DNA of 64,000 nucleotides from Lineus longissimus (Eukaryota > Nemertea > Pilidiophora > Heteronemertea > Lineidae), in the NCBI RefSeq assembly GCF_910592395.1, contig NC_088312.1:4836001-4900000 (forward strand), written 5' to 3'. The notes beneath the pieces were generated by a model. It saw only the letters and a program-made list of their open reading frames with translations, was not told where the DNA came from and searched no databases. Position numbers and translations under genes: made by a program. Below, in pieces: positions 50,480-62,110 of this stretch (position 1 is the first letter of the stretch; the number at the start of each line of letters is the position of its first letter).

Positions 50480-50502
50480 GGGAAAGTCCCCAGCTTATAA
50501 AT
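50480..50502 (-). promoter_or_regulatory. Copy C core promoter: TATA plus kappaB-like site
   Basis: On the minus strand TTTATAAG is followed by GGGGACTTTCCC, identical to copy A. Confidence 0.7.
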
Positions 50503-51489
50503 GATAAATGACAGGTTGCCACATCCGTGATACATACTCATTTTCTCGAAAAGACTACTAAATTAGTGATTACGGTTCAAGGCCGTCAGTAAGTGAGACA
50601 ATAATTTAGCACATCACCATAATTGCACATCGTGCTCTGCAATTAGTTTGTTGTAAATTTCAGTCAGTAAATATGTAATTATGATTGTAATTAGTTGAAT
50701 TTGATTGCTGAAGTCTGTTCAGTTATACGAGACACAACGATTATAGTCGATTAAAATTCAACCAGAAGGATTTGATTTTATGCCAACGACAACGGGATAT
50801 CTATTCATTAATTGATTGAATCTTTATAGTGATTTGTAATTCAGTTCAAATACGAACAGTTATAATAATTTTTTTTTTTAATACGTTTTGGTTTTTCATA
50901 TTACGGAAATTTCGTGTTTTATATCTTTTTTTAAATTTGTGTATGTCATGAGATTTTTGCGTTATTGTTTTTGCGTCTTAATGCACAATACAATGTATAG
51001 CTTCTTTGCAGTTACATTTGAATCAGACTGTTACAGTCTAAACATGTAATTCGCCATTCACTTTTCTTAGTGATCACATGCACGTACTGTAGTTTTACGG
51101 ATCTCTTGTAAATAGTGATTGAATTTTAATCACTATGAACAATATTTTAATAGGAAAGCATACCATATCTAATAAATCTTTATTTTTATTCATTTATTTT
51201 CCGTCGAATAGTATCTTCTCAACTCACAAATACACAGTTTGAATTTTATCATAGAACAAAACTTGCGATAAATTAACATCCTCACGGCTAATTACAGTTC
51301 ACTGACTAATTTAAATTTACACTAATTAAACAAATGATAAGTTTTATGTGTAAATACATCACAGCGTTGGGCAGCCTAATTATTTCTTCGACTGACGGCC
51401 AATCATGAACCGCGATCACTAATTAACATCACTTATTAACCCTGTTTGTCATAGCAAATCGAAGTCATCCCATTTTTTGGCAACCGCCA

Positions 51490-51510
51490 TTTATAAGCTG
51501 GGGAGTTTCG
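51490..51510 (+). promoter_or_regulatory. Copy D core promoter: TATA with degenerate kappaB-like site
   Basis: TTTATAAG is followed by GGGGAGTTTCG. The final C of the GGGAGTTTCC core seen in copy B is G here, so the site no longer fits the consensus. Confidence 0.5.
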
Positions 51511-51703
51511 AAGGGTCACCATTCCAATCTGTGGTTCCATAACGTTCACATCTCAATATCTGTTCTTATCACTTCTCTTGCTCTTTTGATCATACTTTTA
51601 GTACGTCCTTTTAAGGATTTGACAAATCGCTTTGAGAACTTACTTGTGTTGTGCTTTGTTGATTCATTTTGTGGATTATCAACTTATCGTCTGCGAATCG
51701 AAG

Positions 51704-53736
51704 ATGGCGTTTCTGTGTCCAGCTAGGATCAAGAAGGAATGGAAGAAGCGAGGTATGTTGGGTTCAATATTTCATTATTATATTTGCAATATCGACTTCC
51801 GATTTTGACTTGACCCTATTGATACCCTGGTCAATACAAACCCAACCACCCACCCACCCCATCCAATTCAGCATATTTAAGCCCCAGGACAGTTGTGCAT
51901 GGACCCAATATTACAAAAAGATCATTCCATGGAAAATTTAACACACAGCTGACCCCTTAAGTTATCTCAAGTGTCTTGGGGGAGGGGTGACATGGGTTGT
52001 GAAGAATCAGCAATCTTGTTCATTCCCTGCCTCCCATCAATGTTTCGAATTTCTCCGCAAAGATTCCACCATGTGTTGATTTTCATGTTACGATTGTGTC
52101 TTATGTTTGTCTTCTGTTTATCTTTCCAGTTCAAGCCAGCTCCCGTCCACGAGACAAGCCCGCCGCTCCAGGTCGCATCACCGGCAGCGCCAGCATGGAT
52201 ACCTTAGTCCGAGTCGCCTTGGAGAAGAATAACGGAGGCCGAAAGATGATCATGATGGTTCTGCACGACTTCACCCCCTGTACCGACGACGAGTTAGGCG
52301 TGAAGAGAGGAGAGCGAGTACGTGTACTTTACCGAGAACTCGAGTGGGCCTACGCTATCAGAGACGATGGAGTTGAAGGATTCCTGCCCTGGTCCTACCT
52401 TGCTTCTCCTGCCAAGCTTAGCAGGCGAACGCCGATGCCAAGAGACGAATCAGCATTTGCCGATATGACGAACGAGATGTCTGGCCTCACGCTCGCCTCC
52501 ACTAAAGCTGTCCAGTTTTCAACGGGCCACCACTCTACGAATGCCTCCAGCTTCGCCTTCTCCCAGAGTACGAGAGTCTACAACAGTACGTCCCAGTCCG
52601 ACACCACAGCCAGCACTGATCACATCCGCCACAAACCCGCCGCAGACAACATTGCACGCCTTGGAGGATACGTTGCTAGCACCCCGAAACGACACGCCCA
52701 CATACGTCCAGCCAGTCCACGAGACGATGGTACCAGTAGCGGTGTTTACACTGACGACAGCGACAGCCCACGAACCCAGTCCACCTCATCTAATCGCAAT
52801 CCCAGTACAAGACAAGTTCATCCGAAACGAATTACGCCTGTCACCATGGCCAGCGACACTGATTCCGGATGCGAGCAGACGACGGAAGATCCAAAGCAGA
52901 CGAAAACGAAAGACGCAAAGACCGCCACCAAGACACCGTCACACGAAACGCAGCTGTCTACGAGTATCGAAACGTTTGAGAAACAACCACTCGGCAACTA
53001 CATCGTGATGTTCCCGTTCGAAGCAAACCAAGAGAACGATCTGTCCGTCTGTCCGGGTGAATACTTGACCGCACTCAACAAAGACGATCCTGATTGGTAC
53101 TGGGTGAAGACACGTGACGGTGATGAGGGATTCGTACCAAGCGCCTACCTCTGCGACGTCAAGGGACCCGCCCTACCGCAAGACTTGGACAGCTATAATG
53201 GTGAGTTGCGATTACTTATCTAGAAAATGCTTTCTTTTTCAGACAGTTATCTGCAATACTAAATTACGCATTGCTTTTATTAGTCACAACCTATCTTTAT
53301 ATGCATCGAGGACCGTCACAGCTTGTCTCAAAAGACACCAAACGTGGTCACGACCTCTCTGCAGAAATGTAAATCATGCATTGTTATGTCAACATTAACT
53401 TGCAACACCCGTTTGTAAAAAAACGCTTATAATCCTTATCTTCTTTGTATCTTTACAGCTGATGAATCTGCCATGACTGAAGACTGCCTCCCTGACGCTC
53501 CGGTCTTCACCTCGACGCCGGCTCGTCCCACCATGAACAGACGACCGATGCCGAAGAAGATGTTGATCCTTTTCGACTACGAGGCCAGGCAGACCGACGA
53601 CATCAGCGTGACGCAGGGCCAGTACGTTTACGCCGACATGGACAACCAACGTTTCTTGGACTGGATCTGGGTCTACTCTCCAGTGTCACAGAAGGAAGGT
53701 TTCATCCCGAGAGATTTCGCCAAGCCACCGCAGTGA
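51704..53736 (+). CDS. Dlish: Dlish-like triple-SH3 adaptor, copy D
   Basis: Exons 51704-51752, 52130-53200 and 53459-53736, 465 aa, the duplicate of copy B with the same three SH3 domains and AKPPQ end. Differences from B: Val to Met and Arg to Ile in the linker, an inserted Met-Ala before SDTDSGCEQ (six extra bases), Ser-Thr to Pro-Ser, Ser to Pro before SH3-2, and Val to Leu within SH3-2 (PGEYLTAL). The last exon is unchanged. Intron 1 is shorter than in B (378 versus 451 bp). AATAAA at 53976-53981. Confidence 0.87.
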
Positions 53737-54209
53737 ACCGATTCGTAAGCAGACTCTCGTATCGCTGCAGATGCGAGGTTTGACGTTTTAAAGTGCAATA
53801 CGATGGTACAACACGAACATTCGCCGTCAATGTGATGTCTTGACGTTATGTGCTATATGATTGTGCTAACCCGGCACTGGTGCTTTGATCGAACAATCTG
53901 AAATGCCAAAAGACTTGGAATAAAGTGTTGTTGTTAAAAAAACATTATTTATGCATTGTAACTGCAATAATGGTTAATAAAAAAGATACAATTGAAATAT
54001 TCGTTCCATTTCCTTTCATTCGTAAATTGGAAACTTGTGTCTCACAGACACCCGAAAAACCCAATCTACATGTAGTCCCCGATCAAATCGGTAAGTTTCT
54101 CTCACTGTCTTCAGTCGGCCACAATTTGGTCTGCTTGGAGAGTGTGAGTTGTGCGAAAAACTTTGAACGTCTCTGTCAAAGACATTCAGAGGGACAGGTA
54201 ATCAGGTGA

Positions 54210-54915
54210 TAAGATAGACGGATAGGTGGGTGATTGAACACCCTGAAATCTGTCTGTCGGAGACAGTGAGAGGGATGGGTAGTGGGATGATTAGGCAGCT
54301 AGCAACGCATCTTTCAGAGACAGTGAGAATTGACGAGTGGTTGGGTGGTTGGCAAGCATGAAATGTGTCTTTCGGGAACAGTGAGAGAGACGGGTAGGTG
54401 GGTGGTTGGACAGTCTGAAATGTGTCTGTAGGAGACAGTCCAAATAACGGGTAGGCACATGCAGTTAGACTGCCTGAAATGTGTCTATCGGAGACGGTGA
54501 GAGAGGCGGGAAGTCGGATGGTTGGACAACTTGTAGCGTGTCTGTCGGAGACATTGAGAGAGACGGGTGGGTGGTATTATAGCCTGGAATGTGTCTGTGG
54601 GAGACAGTGAGAGAGACGGGTAGTTGGGTGGTTGAACAGCCGAGAGTGTCTGTCGGAGACAGTAAGGGAGACAGCCGGAGACAGTGGGAGAGAGGTGCCG
54701 TAGTTGAGTGGTTGGACAACCTGAAATGTGCCAGTCGGAGACAATGAGAAAGACGGATAGTTGGGTCCATGAAAAAGTGTCTGTCGGAGACAGTGAGAGA
54801 GGTGAGCAGGAGACATTGAGAGAGGCGACTGGTTAAGTTGTTGTACTGGTAGAAGACAGTGTGAGACGGAGAGTCAGATGGTTTGACAACTTGTAACGTG
54901 TCTGTAAGAGATTCT
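54210..54915 (+). repeat. Minisatellite 2, duplicate of minisatellite 1
   Basis: Same unit and order as 47038-47690, with a few substitutions and an additional degenerate unit at the right end (GGTTTGACAACTTGTAACG then TGTCTGTAAGAG). Confidence 0.9.
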
Positions 54916-55677
54916 CTTTAGAATATTGTAATGGAAATCATTTGGTCTCTAGCGGGACAGGTTCTCCAGGGGTTTAGGGAGGGACGTTTTACTTTCAGAG
55001 AGGTACACCGAAGACTTGGCTGTAGTGATGGGGCCTAGAAGACCATGTCATCTTGGTGATCCGTCCTTACATGTGCATTGATAAAATACAATACATGTAC
55101 ATGCATAAAGGTACTATAATAACTAAAGCGTATCATTCCGTTTCAATTTTATCAACTCTAATTTATTTATCAGAGGTACTATAATCATTATGTTGCAGAT
55201 ATATAAATGATATTTACAAAACACGGTGTTTCTGCACCACAGTGTCAAGACAAATGTACGCCACAAATTTGCATCTCATTCTTCTGTATTTTGCTCATGA
55301 AATAACTAGTGTCCAGTTATCATAACATGTATTTTGAAGTCCAAATCATCATTCATAGCACCATATAATCTCAGTTTATAACAACTGAGAGGACATCAAC
55401 ATTGTCCTTGAACAGTTTATACACATCTCGTTGTCCGTTTTGTCTCTCATTGTTACAATTTTTCACTTTATCACAATCTGCTATTGCACATTACAGTCCA
55501 AAGTATCACAGCTCCTTGTATGGATTAAATTGTTCTCGAAAGTCTAATATCTTCAGTTAAAAGTCGCAACCGCTGGAATATGATTCAAATTCATCGAACT
55601 CCATAGTCCTCCTACGGGGACAATGTACCGGTTGTGCCAAACGACGTAACGCTTTCGGGATTTCGTAGTTTTCACGT
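54916..55677. other. Spacer between copies D and E
   Basis: AT-rich, unique relative to unit 1. It probably holds the copy E 3' UTR; TTTATTTATC at about 55161 gives a minus-strand AATAAA. No gene seen. Confidence 0.5.
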
Positions 55678-58600
55678 TTACAACTCTGTAGACATGAGGG
55701 CTCCTTGTGGTGGCTTGGTGTACTCTCTCGGGATGAAACCTTCCTTCTGCGACACTGGCGAGTAGACCCAGATCCAGTCCAAGAAACGTTGGTTGTCCAT
55801 GTCGGCGTAAACGTACTGGCCCTGCGTCACGCCGATGTCGTCGGTCTGCCTGGCCTCGTAGTCGAAAAGGATCAACATCTTTTTTGGCATCGGTCGTCTG
55901 TTCATGGTTGGACGAGCGGGTGTCGAGGTGAAGATCGGTGCGTCAGGGAAGCAGTCTTCAGTCATGGCAGATTCATCAGCTGCAAGAACAAAATTGAATG
56001 GATTATGAGCAGTTTTCTCGAATGGGTCTATCCAAAATATACATAGAGTAAGTAAACCCGTGAAAGAATATTATTTGCTATGTTGTGGCTGAATGCAGCT
56101 TTGTGACAGGTTGTGACAAGTCTCTTTGGATCATTCACGAACAAATTTCTTAAAAAGATTGGATTAACGGAATGGATGATGTCAACTTACCGTTATAGCA
56201 ATCCAAGTCTTGCTGGAGGTCGGGTCCCTTGACGTCACAGAGGTAGGCGCTTGGAACGAATCCCTCTTCACCGTCACGTGTCTTCACCCAATACCAATCA
56301 GGATCGTCTTTGTTGAGTGCGGTCACGAATTCTCCCGGACGGACGGATAGATCGTTCTCTTGGTTGGCTTCGAACGGGAACATCACGAGGTAGTTACCAA
56401 GTGGTTGTTTCTCAAACGTTTCGATACTCGTAGATAGCTGCGTTTCGTGCGACGGTGTCTTGGCGATCTTTGCGTCTTTCGTTCTCGTCTGCTTGGGAGG
56501 TTTCGTCGTCCGCTCGCATCCGGAATCGGAGTCACTGGAAGCGGGCTTGAATGTAATTCGTTTCGGCTTAACTTGTCGTCTGCTGTTTGGACTGTGATCA
56601 GATGGTGCGGAATCGGTTCGTGGACTGTCGCTGTCTGTGTAGACGCCGCTGGTTGTACCATGTCCTGCGATCGCTCCTTCTGGTATCTCGACTCGGGGGC
56701 TGGCTTGGCGTTTACGTGGGTCTTGGTTCAGTTTCGTAGTGCTGCTAATGTATGCTCCAAGGCGTGCGACGTTGTCTGCGGCGGGTCTGTAACGAATGTG
56801 ATCCATGTTGGTGCTGGCTGTGCTGTCGGACTCGGACGTGCTGTGGCAGGTTCTAGATCTCGTGCTGTGGGAAAACGAGTCTGTAGAATCGGTGGAATCG
56901 TTCGTAGAAGGAGCCGTGGAGAATTGAACAGCTTTCGTCGAGGCGAGCGTGAGCGAGGACATCTTCTTCGTCATACAAGAAACGGGTGATGCGTGGAGTT
57001 CGGTGCAGCGTAGACAGTCACAACCAACGTCGCCAGGTACGGCTCGTCTGCTGAGCTTTGCGGGAGAGGCGAGGTAGGACCAGGGCAGGAAGCCTTCAAC
57101 TCCGTCGTCTCTGATTGCGTAGGCCCACTCAAGTTCTCGGTACAGGACACGTACTCGGTCTCCTCTCTTCACACCTAACTCATCGTCAGTGTAGGGGGTG
57201 AAGTCGTACAGAACCATCATTATCATCTTTCGGCCTCCGTTGTTCTTCTCCACGGCGACTCGGACTAAGGTATCCATGCTGGCGCTGCCGGTGATGCGAC
57301 CTGGAGCGGTGGGCTTGTCTCGTGGACGGGAGTTGGCTTGAACTGGAAAGACAGAAGAGGAGATACACATAAGTCTCATGCATTTGTTATTGTGGAAACT
57401 GGTGTCAAATACCTGACTTTTGTTTGTAAATCTGAAAAGCAACCTAAGGTACATCATCTGCATGTTCAACCCGTTAAGGTCCCGGTTCTCATTTGATGGA
57501 TGTACCCTGGGGCTAAGACACACCTAGTGACAACTAATTTGTCGCGTCAATGAGTTCACTTCCCCGAGATCTTTACTGATCTCAGGAATTTTAAGCCTTG
57601 CCTCCGGATGAGCTAAGATCCTTTTCGTTTTAGAGGCCAGTGATAACTCAATTGTGTTTGAGGAAGATGCGTGTGAAAGAGACAAAGGATGTACGTAACA
57701 TCCCGCGACGTTCTGGGTAATTTTATCTCTGAGATTATTTAAGAACGGTGTGACCGATGATGAGGCTATTTTTCTAAGGTCTACTGAATGCGTTGAGGCA
57801 GATCTGGGGTGTTTACCATTATAATAGTTAATTACTGTTCAAACAAAAACTCAAAACTACATGGCTCAAAACTATTTTGGAGACATGGGGCTTTGTGGCT
57901 GTGCACACTTCAGGTCACGTTCCAGATTTATAATGACAAAATAACACTGGACCTTAAGACAAAACACGGGACTGATTAGAATCGATTAAAAGGTGCATCC
58001 AGTGGAGACATGGTATGGGGTTAAGGACTGCTTTCAACCTTCGAGGTGACGAGACTTGCACTGCTGGATCTAACGGTTTGGGGCCCAGCGAGCGACAAGT
58101 GGGCAGGGTACGTCGACGACCTTGATTGTGACACCACAGGTGGCAAGGCGGTACTTTGCCACTCCTTTCATCTGTTGGCAATGAGAATGGGTGATTAGAA
58201 ACTGTTCCTCTGTATTGTCCTTTAATCTGGGATTTTCGTTGGGGGGTCTTGGGGGTTTAGGAGGGCGATGGAATGCTGTCAACAGAGGGTGAATTCTATG
58301 CACAAGTACTCAAAAATATCCCCAAATGTGGCAAAACTGTGAACAAGGGTCTGTCTGTACATGTACAATAAAATATGCAATACAGGTTATCTCTTAAATT
58401 TTAAGGTACAATTCAAATGATGTTAACCATACCGAGAAGCATCACCAAATTTTACTAATGGTGCATCTCAATACTCAACCTGTCACTGGAATGCGATAAG
58501 CGAAGCTTTGTTTTTAAAGCAATATTCAAAGTCACCATCACCAGCTGTGTGGAATAATGTTTCTTTTATCAGACAAACCAATGGTTAGTTTTGTTTTTGT

Positions 58601-59592
58601 TGGCAGTGATTTACTCAATGGTGGCTGGAATGGACCCTTGTGAAAACACGGGCACCAGCGCGCTTGTGACAATTAGAGCAAAAGCTTGGAGGAAATAAGC
58701 TTTGGGCATTAATGATGGGACAACAATTGTGCAACTTTCGTTGGTTTGATTCTTCAACTGGTCACAAACATACATGTACTGTCGTAAAGTTTAAAGGTTA
58801 CTTGCTAAACATCTTTATTTCTACTATTTCTATTAGCATTTTGAGACGCTATTTTAAAAGTTTGGGTCAATGTTTCTCACAGATTTGTTCGTGCTAATAA
58901 GATATTATGAACTGAGCATATAAGACCAGATTCGCTAATATAAGGAACCATGTCCGCATTGTTGGGTGTTTGTAACAAGTTTTGTCTCCAGGTGCATGTG
59001 GGTACAGCTGTCATGCAAGAACGAAAGGAATACTATGGTGTAAACTAGAGTATAAATGGTCGCGAAGACTTGGTTGAAAAGATGGATAATCTAGACAGGG
59101 GGACATAAGTAGGGACTATAGTCTGCAAAGTACTTTTGCAATGATAGGGTTCAACTGTCAAAGTAAAATTAGACGATTCAACCAAGGAAGTTTTATAACA
59201 GTAATAGTTTAATAGTATCTCCATGCCTAAACTTATAAATGACAACTAGGATGTTTTGCTGTAAAACCTCCCTGTTGAGTACAACACAAAACTCAGTTGA
59301 GGTTTTCAAGAACAAATTCGCCAAAGATATATAATAGCGACCATCTTCCGTCTTTTGAGACAGTTTTGGTCGACATCTTTTTATCACATCTTGATCTCAG
59401 GAACTGTCATGATTGATTGCTTTGCTCAGCTTCAAGTACGGTATAATAAGTAGTTCAAGATATTCACGATATTTCTAATCATCAAATAGCAAGAAATGTA
59501 AAACTCCAAACTTGTAATTGGAAAAATAAGACAATGTACATACCTCGCTTCTTCCATTCCTTCTTGATCCGAGCTGGACACAGAAACGCCAT
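55678..59592 (-). CDS. Dlish: Dlish-like triple-SH3 adaptor, copy E
   Basis: Exons 59544-59592, 56191-57342 and 55678-55979, 500 aa, the longest and most divergent copy. The N-terminus MAFLCPARIKKEWKKR is identical to B and D. SH3-1, SH3-2 and SH3-3 are intact with the usual DF, W, P and Y positions. The linker is about 40 residues longer and includes a cysteine-rich insert (GCDCLRCTELHASPVSC). The tail after SH3-3 extends to GALMSTEL, which fits a class I PDZ ligand (S/T-x-hydrophobic at the C-terminus). Intron 1 is about 2.2 kb versus 213-451 bp in the other copies. It lies outside the tandem duplication and has no divergent partner. Confidence 0.85.
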
Positions 59593-59768
59593 CTTCTATT
59601 CGCAGAAGACGATGATAAATCCACAAAATATTTCAACGAATGTCCTCAATGTGAGCTGTCAAATCCACAAAAGGATGCACGAGGGTCGAATAATCCAAGA
59701 GCAAGAGAAGTGATAAGAACTGATTGAGATGTGAACGTTATGGAAGCAAAGATTCGAATGAGCGCTTA

Positions 59769-59790
59769 GGGAAAGTCCCCAGCTTATAAA
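59769..59790 (-). promoter_or_regulatory. Copy E core promoter: TATA plus kappaB-like site
   Basis: On the minus strand TTTATAAG is followed by GGGGACTTTCCC, identical to copies A and C, about 180-200 bp upstream of the ATG. Upstream sequence also carries the same ACCTGTCATTTATAAGC block. Confidence 0.7.
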
Positions 59791-61436
59791 TGACAGGTTG
59801 CCAAAGTCGTGATGGCTATTCACTTAAACAAGCAACGGGAGAAATTAGTTCTGCTGTTCGCACTTGGAGATGCAAACAACTTTCCCGCTGGGATTACGGT
59901 CCATGATTGGTCATCAGCCTGTGACGTAATTGCCCTGCGCTATGATGCAATTGCCCATCGCGCTTTGCTTATTAGTGAAATTCAGTCAGAGAACTGTAGT
60001 TTTCGAAGTAAATAGTTTAATTAGTTGATTTAATTGTTGATGGCGATTCAGTTAGAATAGACACAATAGTTTATTTGTGATCGATGTTCAACTTGTCTGA
60101 TGTCAGATCACTTATTTGGTACTAGTAATTAAATTGATGATTCAATTAGTGATACAATTCAGTTTCGAGATTCATTGAGACTTATCATTATGAAGAGGAT
60201 GAATATTACTATATTGCTTGTAATGTTATCAATCTTTTCAACACTCTATGTCTGCTCCACTTTTTCTTCGCCTTTACAAAAGTAGTTTTAAAATGTGCAT
60301 TCACAAAGTTGGTACATTCCGAACCGGTAACCCTTTTAGTAGTGTCGCCGTTACGACGGCGATCGCATTAATGTCACAGTTATAACTAAGGAACCGTTTA
60401 GTCTTCAAATCGGATCACCACCAACCGATTAGAATTCAACCGTTGGCTCATTAAGATAAGTTGTGTACACCTCCCTATTCTGGCATCCTTTTAATCCGAC
60501 CAGTTTCTTTAAACTGTCCTTTTAAATACTATTTGTCGCCTTAAAACCACTCGTATGTTTTGGTCTTTCGGACATGAAATGTTTGTGACCTTTCCACACT
60601 TATTTCATAATAAAATCCCCCTCATTATTTTATGGAAACTGTTGAAATCACCGCGGGAAATTATCAAGACGGTTGGACTTCTCACGTACTGCAGAAGCAT
60701 ATCCGAGCCGTCCGTTCAATTGGAAGAATTTGGTTGCAATATCTCCAATGAATCGGCGCTTGTCTCCGCCAAAGTCGTTCAGCGTCCATCTTTAGCTTTT
60801 GGCCAGCATTTGCGCGGACACCAGCTGTTGAGGGGCCGTTCATGGCCATCCAGATACCTGTACTGAAAGTTAACCAGGGAGTTGTAATACACCTCGCTGA
60901 GTTAACGATTGCATGTATTCCTCCCAAACGTAGTGTCCGGCTGGACCACAAATTCATTATCACTGTCAAAACACCACCTTCTGTTTAAGCAAAAAGACAC
61001 ATGTTCCTAACGTGGCTTGTCTGACACCTGGTTTGTATTCAAAAATACTTTAAAAGTACAGTTTGTTTTGATGCGCCGTACTATCTGATGTTTATATTAA
61101 CCCATTGCCGTCGGTCTACATCAAATACCTAGCACCCCATTGTTTATGAAATAAGACTAGTTGGTTTTATTCTATAGCAATTAGCGGTACTTTGTCAAGA
61201 TATGAAGAGCGTCCTCAGGAAGTGTTCTGATTGAGGACACATTGAGTCTGCGACTGATTGCGTGGACGAGACGTCAGCAAATATGAATTCCAATCAAAAC
61301 TCCAAACCCTGGGCCATATTTTCATCTCCAAGACTTAATCTATTTTTAACATCACTATGCTTCGTGCTATGTGTCGTGATATGTGTAGTCAACTGCACAA
61401 AGTCGCCCCAATGACCGCATGGCTGCGCGGGACAGA

Positions 61437-61459
61437 CAGATAGATAGATAGATAGATAG
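61437..61459. repeat. GATA/GACA microsatellite
   Basis: GACAGACA followed by about five GATA units. Confidence 0.85.
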
Positions 61460-61762
61460 GTGCTTTAAGTATTGAAAATGGAGTGGTGATATCGATGAAC
61501 GCTTCGTGGTAGGTAGAGAAGAAATCAATTTGTTTATAGCAATTTGACAAACAGATGAGATAAACGCAGTCTGATTTGTGATCGGCATTCAGTCACTGAT
61601 GAGGTTGAAGATGGCTCGCGTGGATATAACTTCGGTAAATTATCTTTTCTGTCTTGATCAAGAGGCGGGCTTTGTGATTTTGATCTGATCCCACCTCACG
61701 CCAAACAGGGCAATCATATGATCTTTGAAGTTGACATTGCTTGGGATAACTTTTGGCGAAAT

Positions 61763-62110
61763 GTGGACTAGTAGGCGGGAATAAAGTTAATTTCAATTAA
61801 TTTGTTTACATCGCTTTTGAGATATAGACGAATTGGACGCGATTTTAAGTTGTGAACATCATTCAGTCTCGTCCCGTGAAAATTGATATCGCGTGGACAA
61901 AACCTGTCTGTAGGATTTTACTTTTTTACGGGGGCGCTCTATAAGATAGATTATCATTAAACAATGTATTGTCTTATAGGCGGGAATGATGTTAACTTCA
62001 ATTGATTTATTATACATTGCTTTTGAAATTTTGCACGCGATTTAAAGTTGTGAACATCAGCTATAGTCGTGCTTAATGAGGTAAAGCCATTGTGCATGGA
62101 CACAACTTAC
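61763..62110 (+). repeat. Degenerate direct repeat, about 210-bp period
   Basis: Two diverged copies begin TAGGCGGGAAT at about 61770 and 61978. Both continue through GTTAA.TTCAATT, CATYGCTTTTGA, CGCGATTT, AAGTTGTGAACATCA and GTGGACA-like blocks. A third partial copy may lie at about 61570-61640. Origin unknown; no ORF or terminal inverted repeat is visible. Confidence 0.6.

Larger units (their letters stand above)
50378..51703. promoter_or_regulatory. Shared intergenic promoter of copies C and D
   Basis: 1326 bp, collinear with 43111-44456. The C-side TATA/kappaB pair is unchanged, the D-side kappaB site has decayed by one base, and 28 bp next to the copy C first exon are missing compared with A. 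Confidence 0.8.
47699..54870. repeat. Segmental tandem duplication, unit 2 (genes C and D)
   Basis: Second head-to-tail copy of 40452-47698, joined to it at the end of the minisatellite (GAGACGGA|GTTATCAGAG). Unit 2 ends in its own minisatellite at about 54870, after which homology to unit 1 stops. Confidence 0.95.

Noticed and set aside
60555-60969. ORFs of 95-103 aa on both strands
   Set aside because: Locally higher GC, but no frame shows a domain or an exon-like boundary; a decayed gene fragment cannot be excluded.
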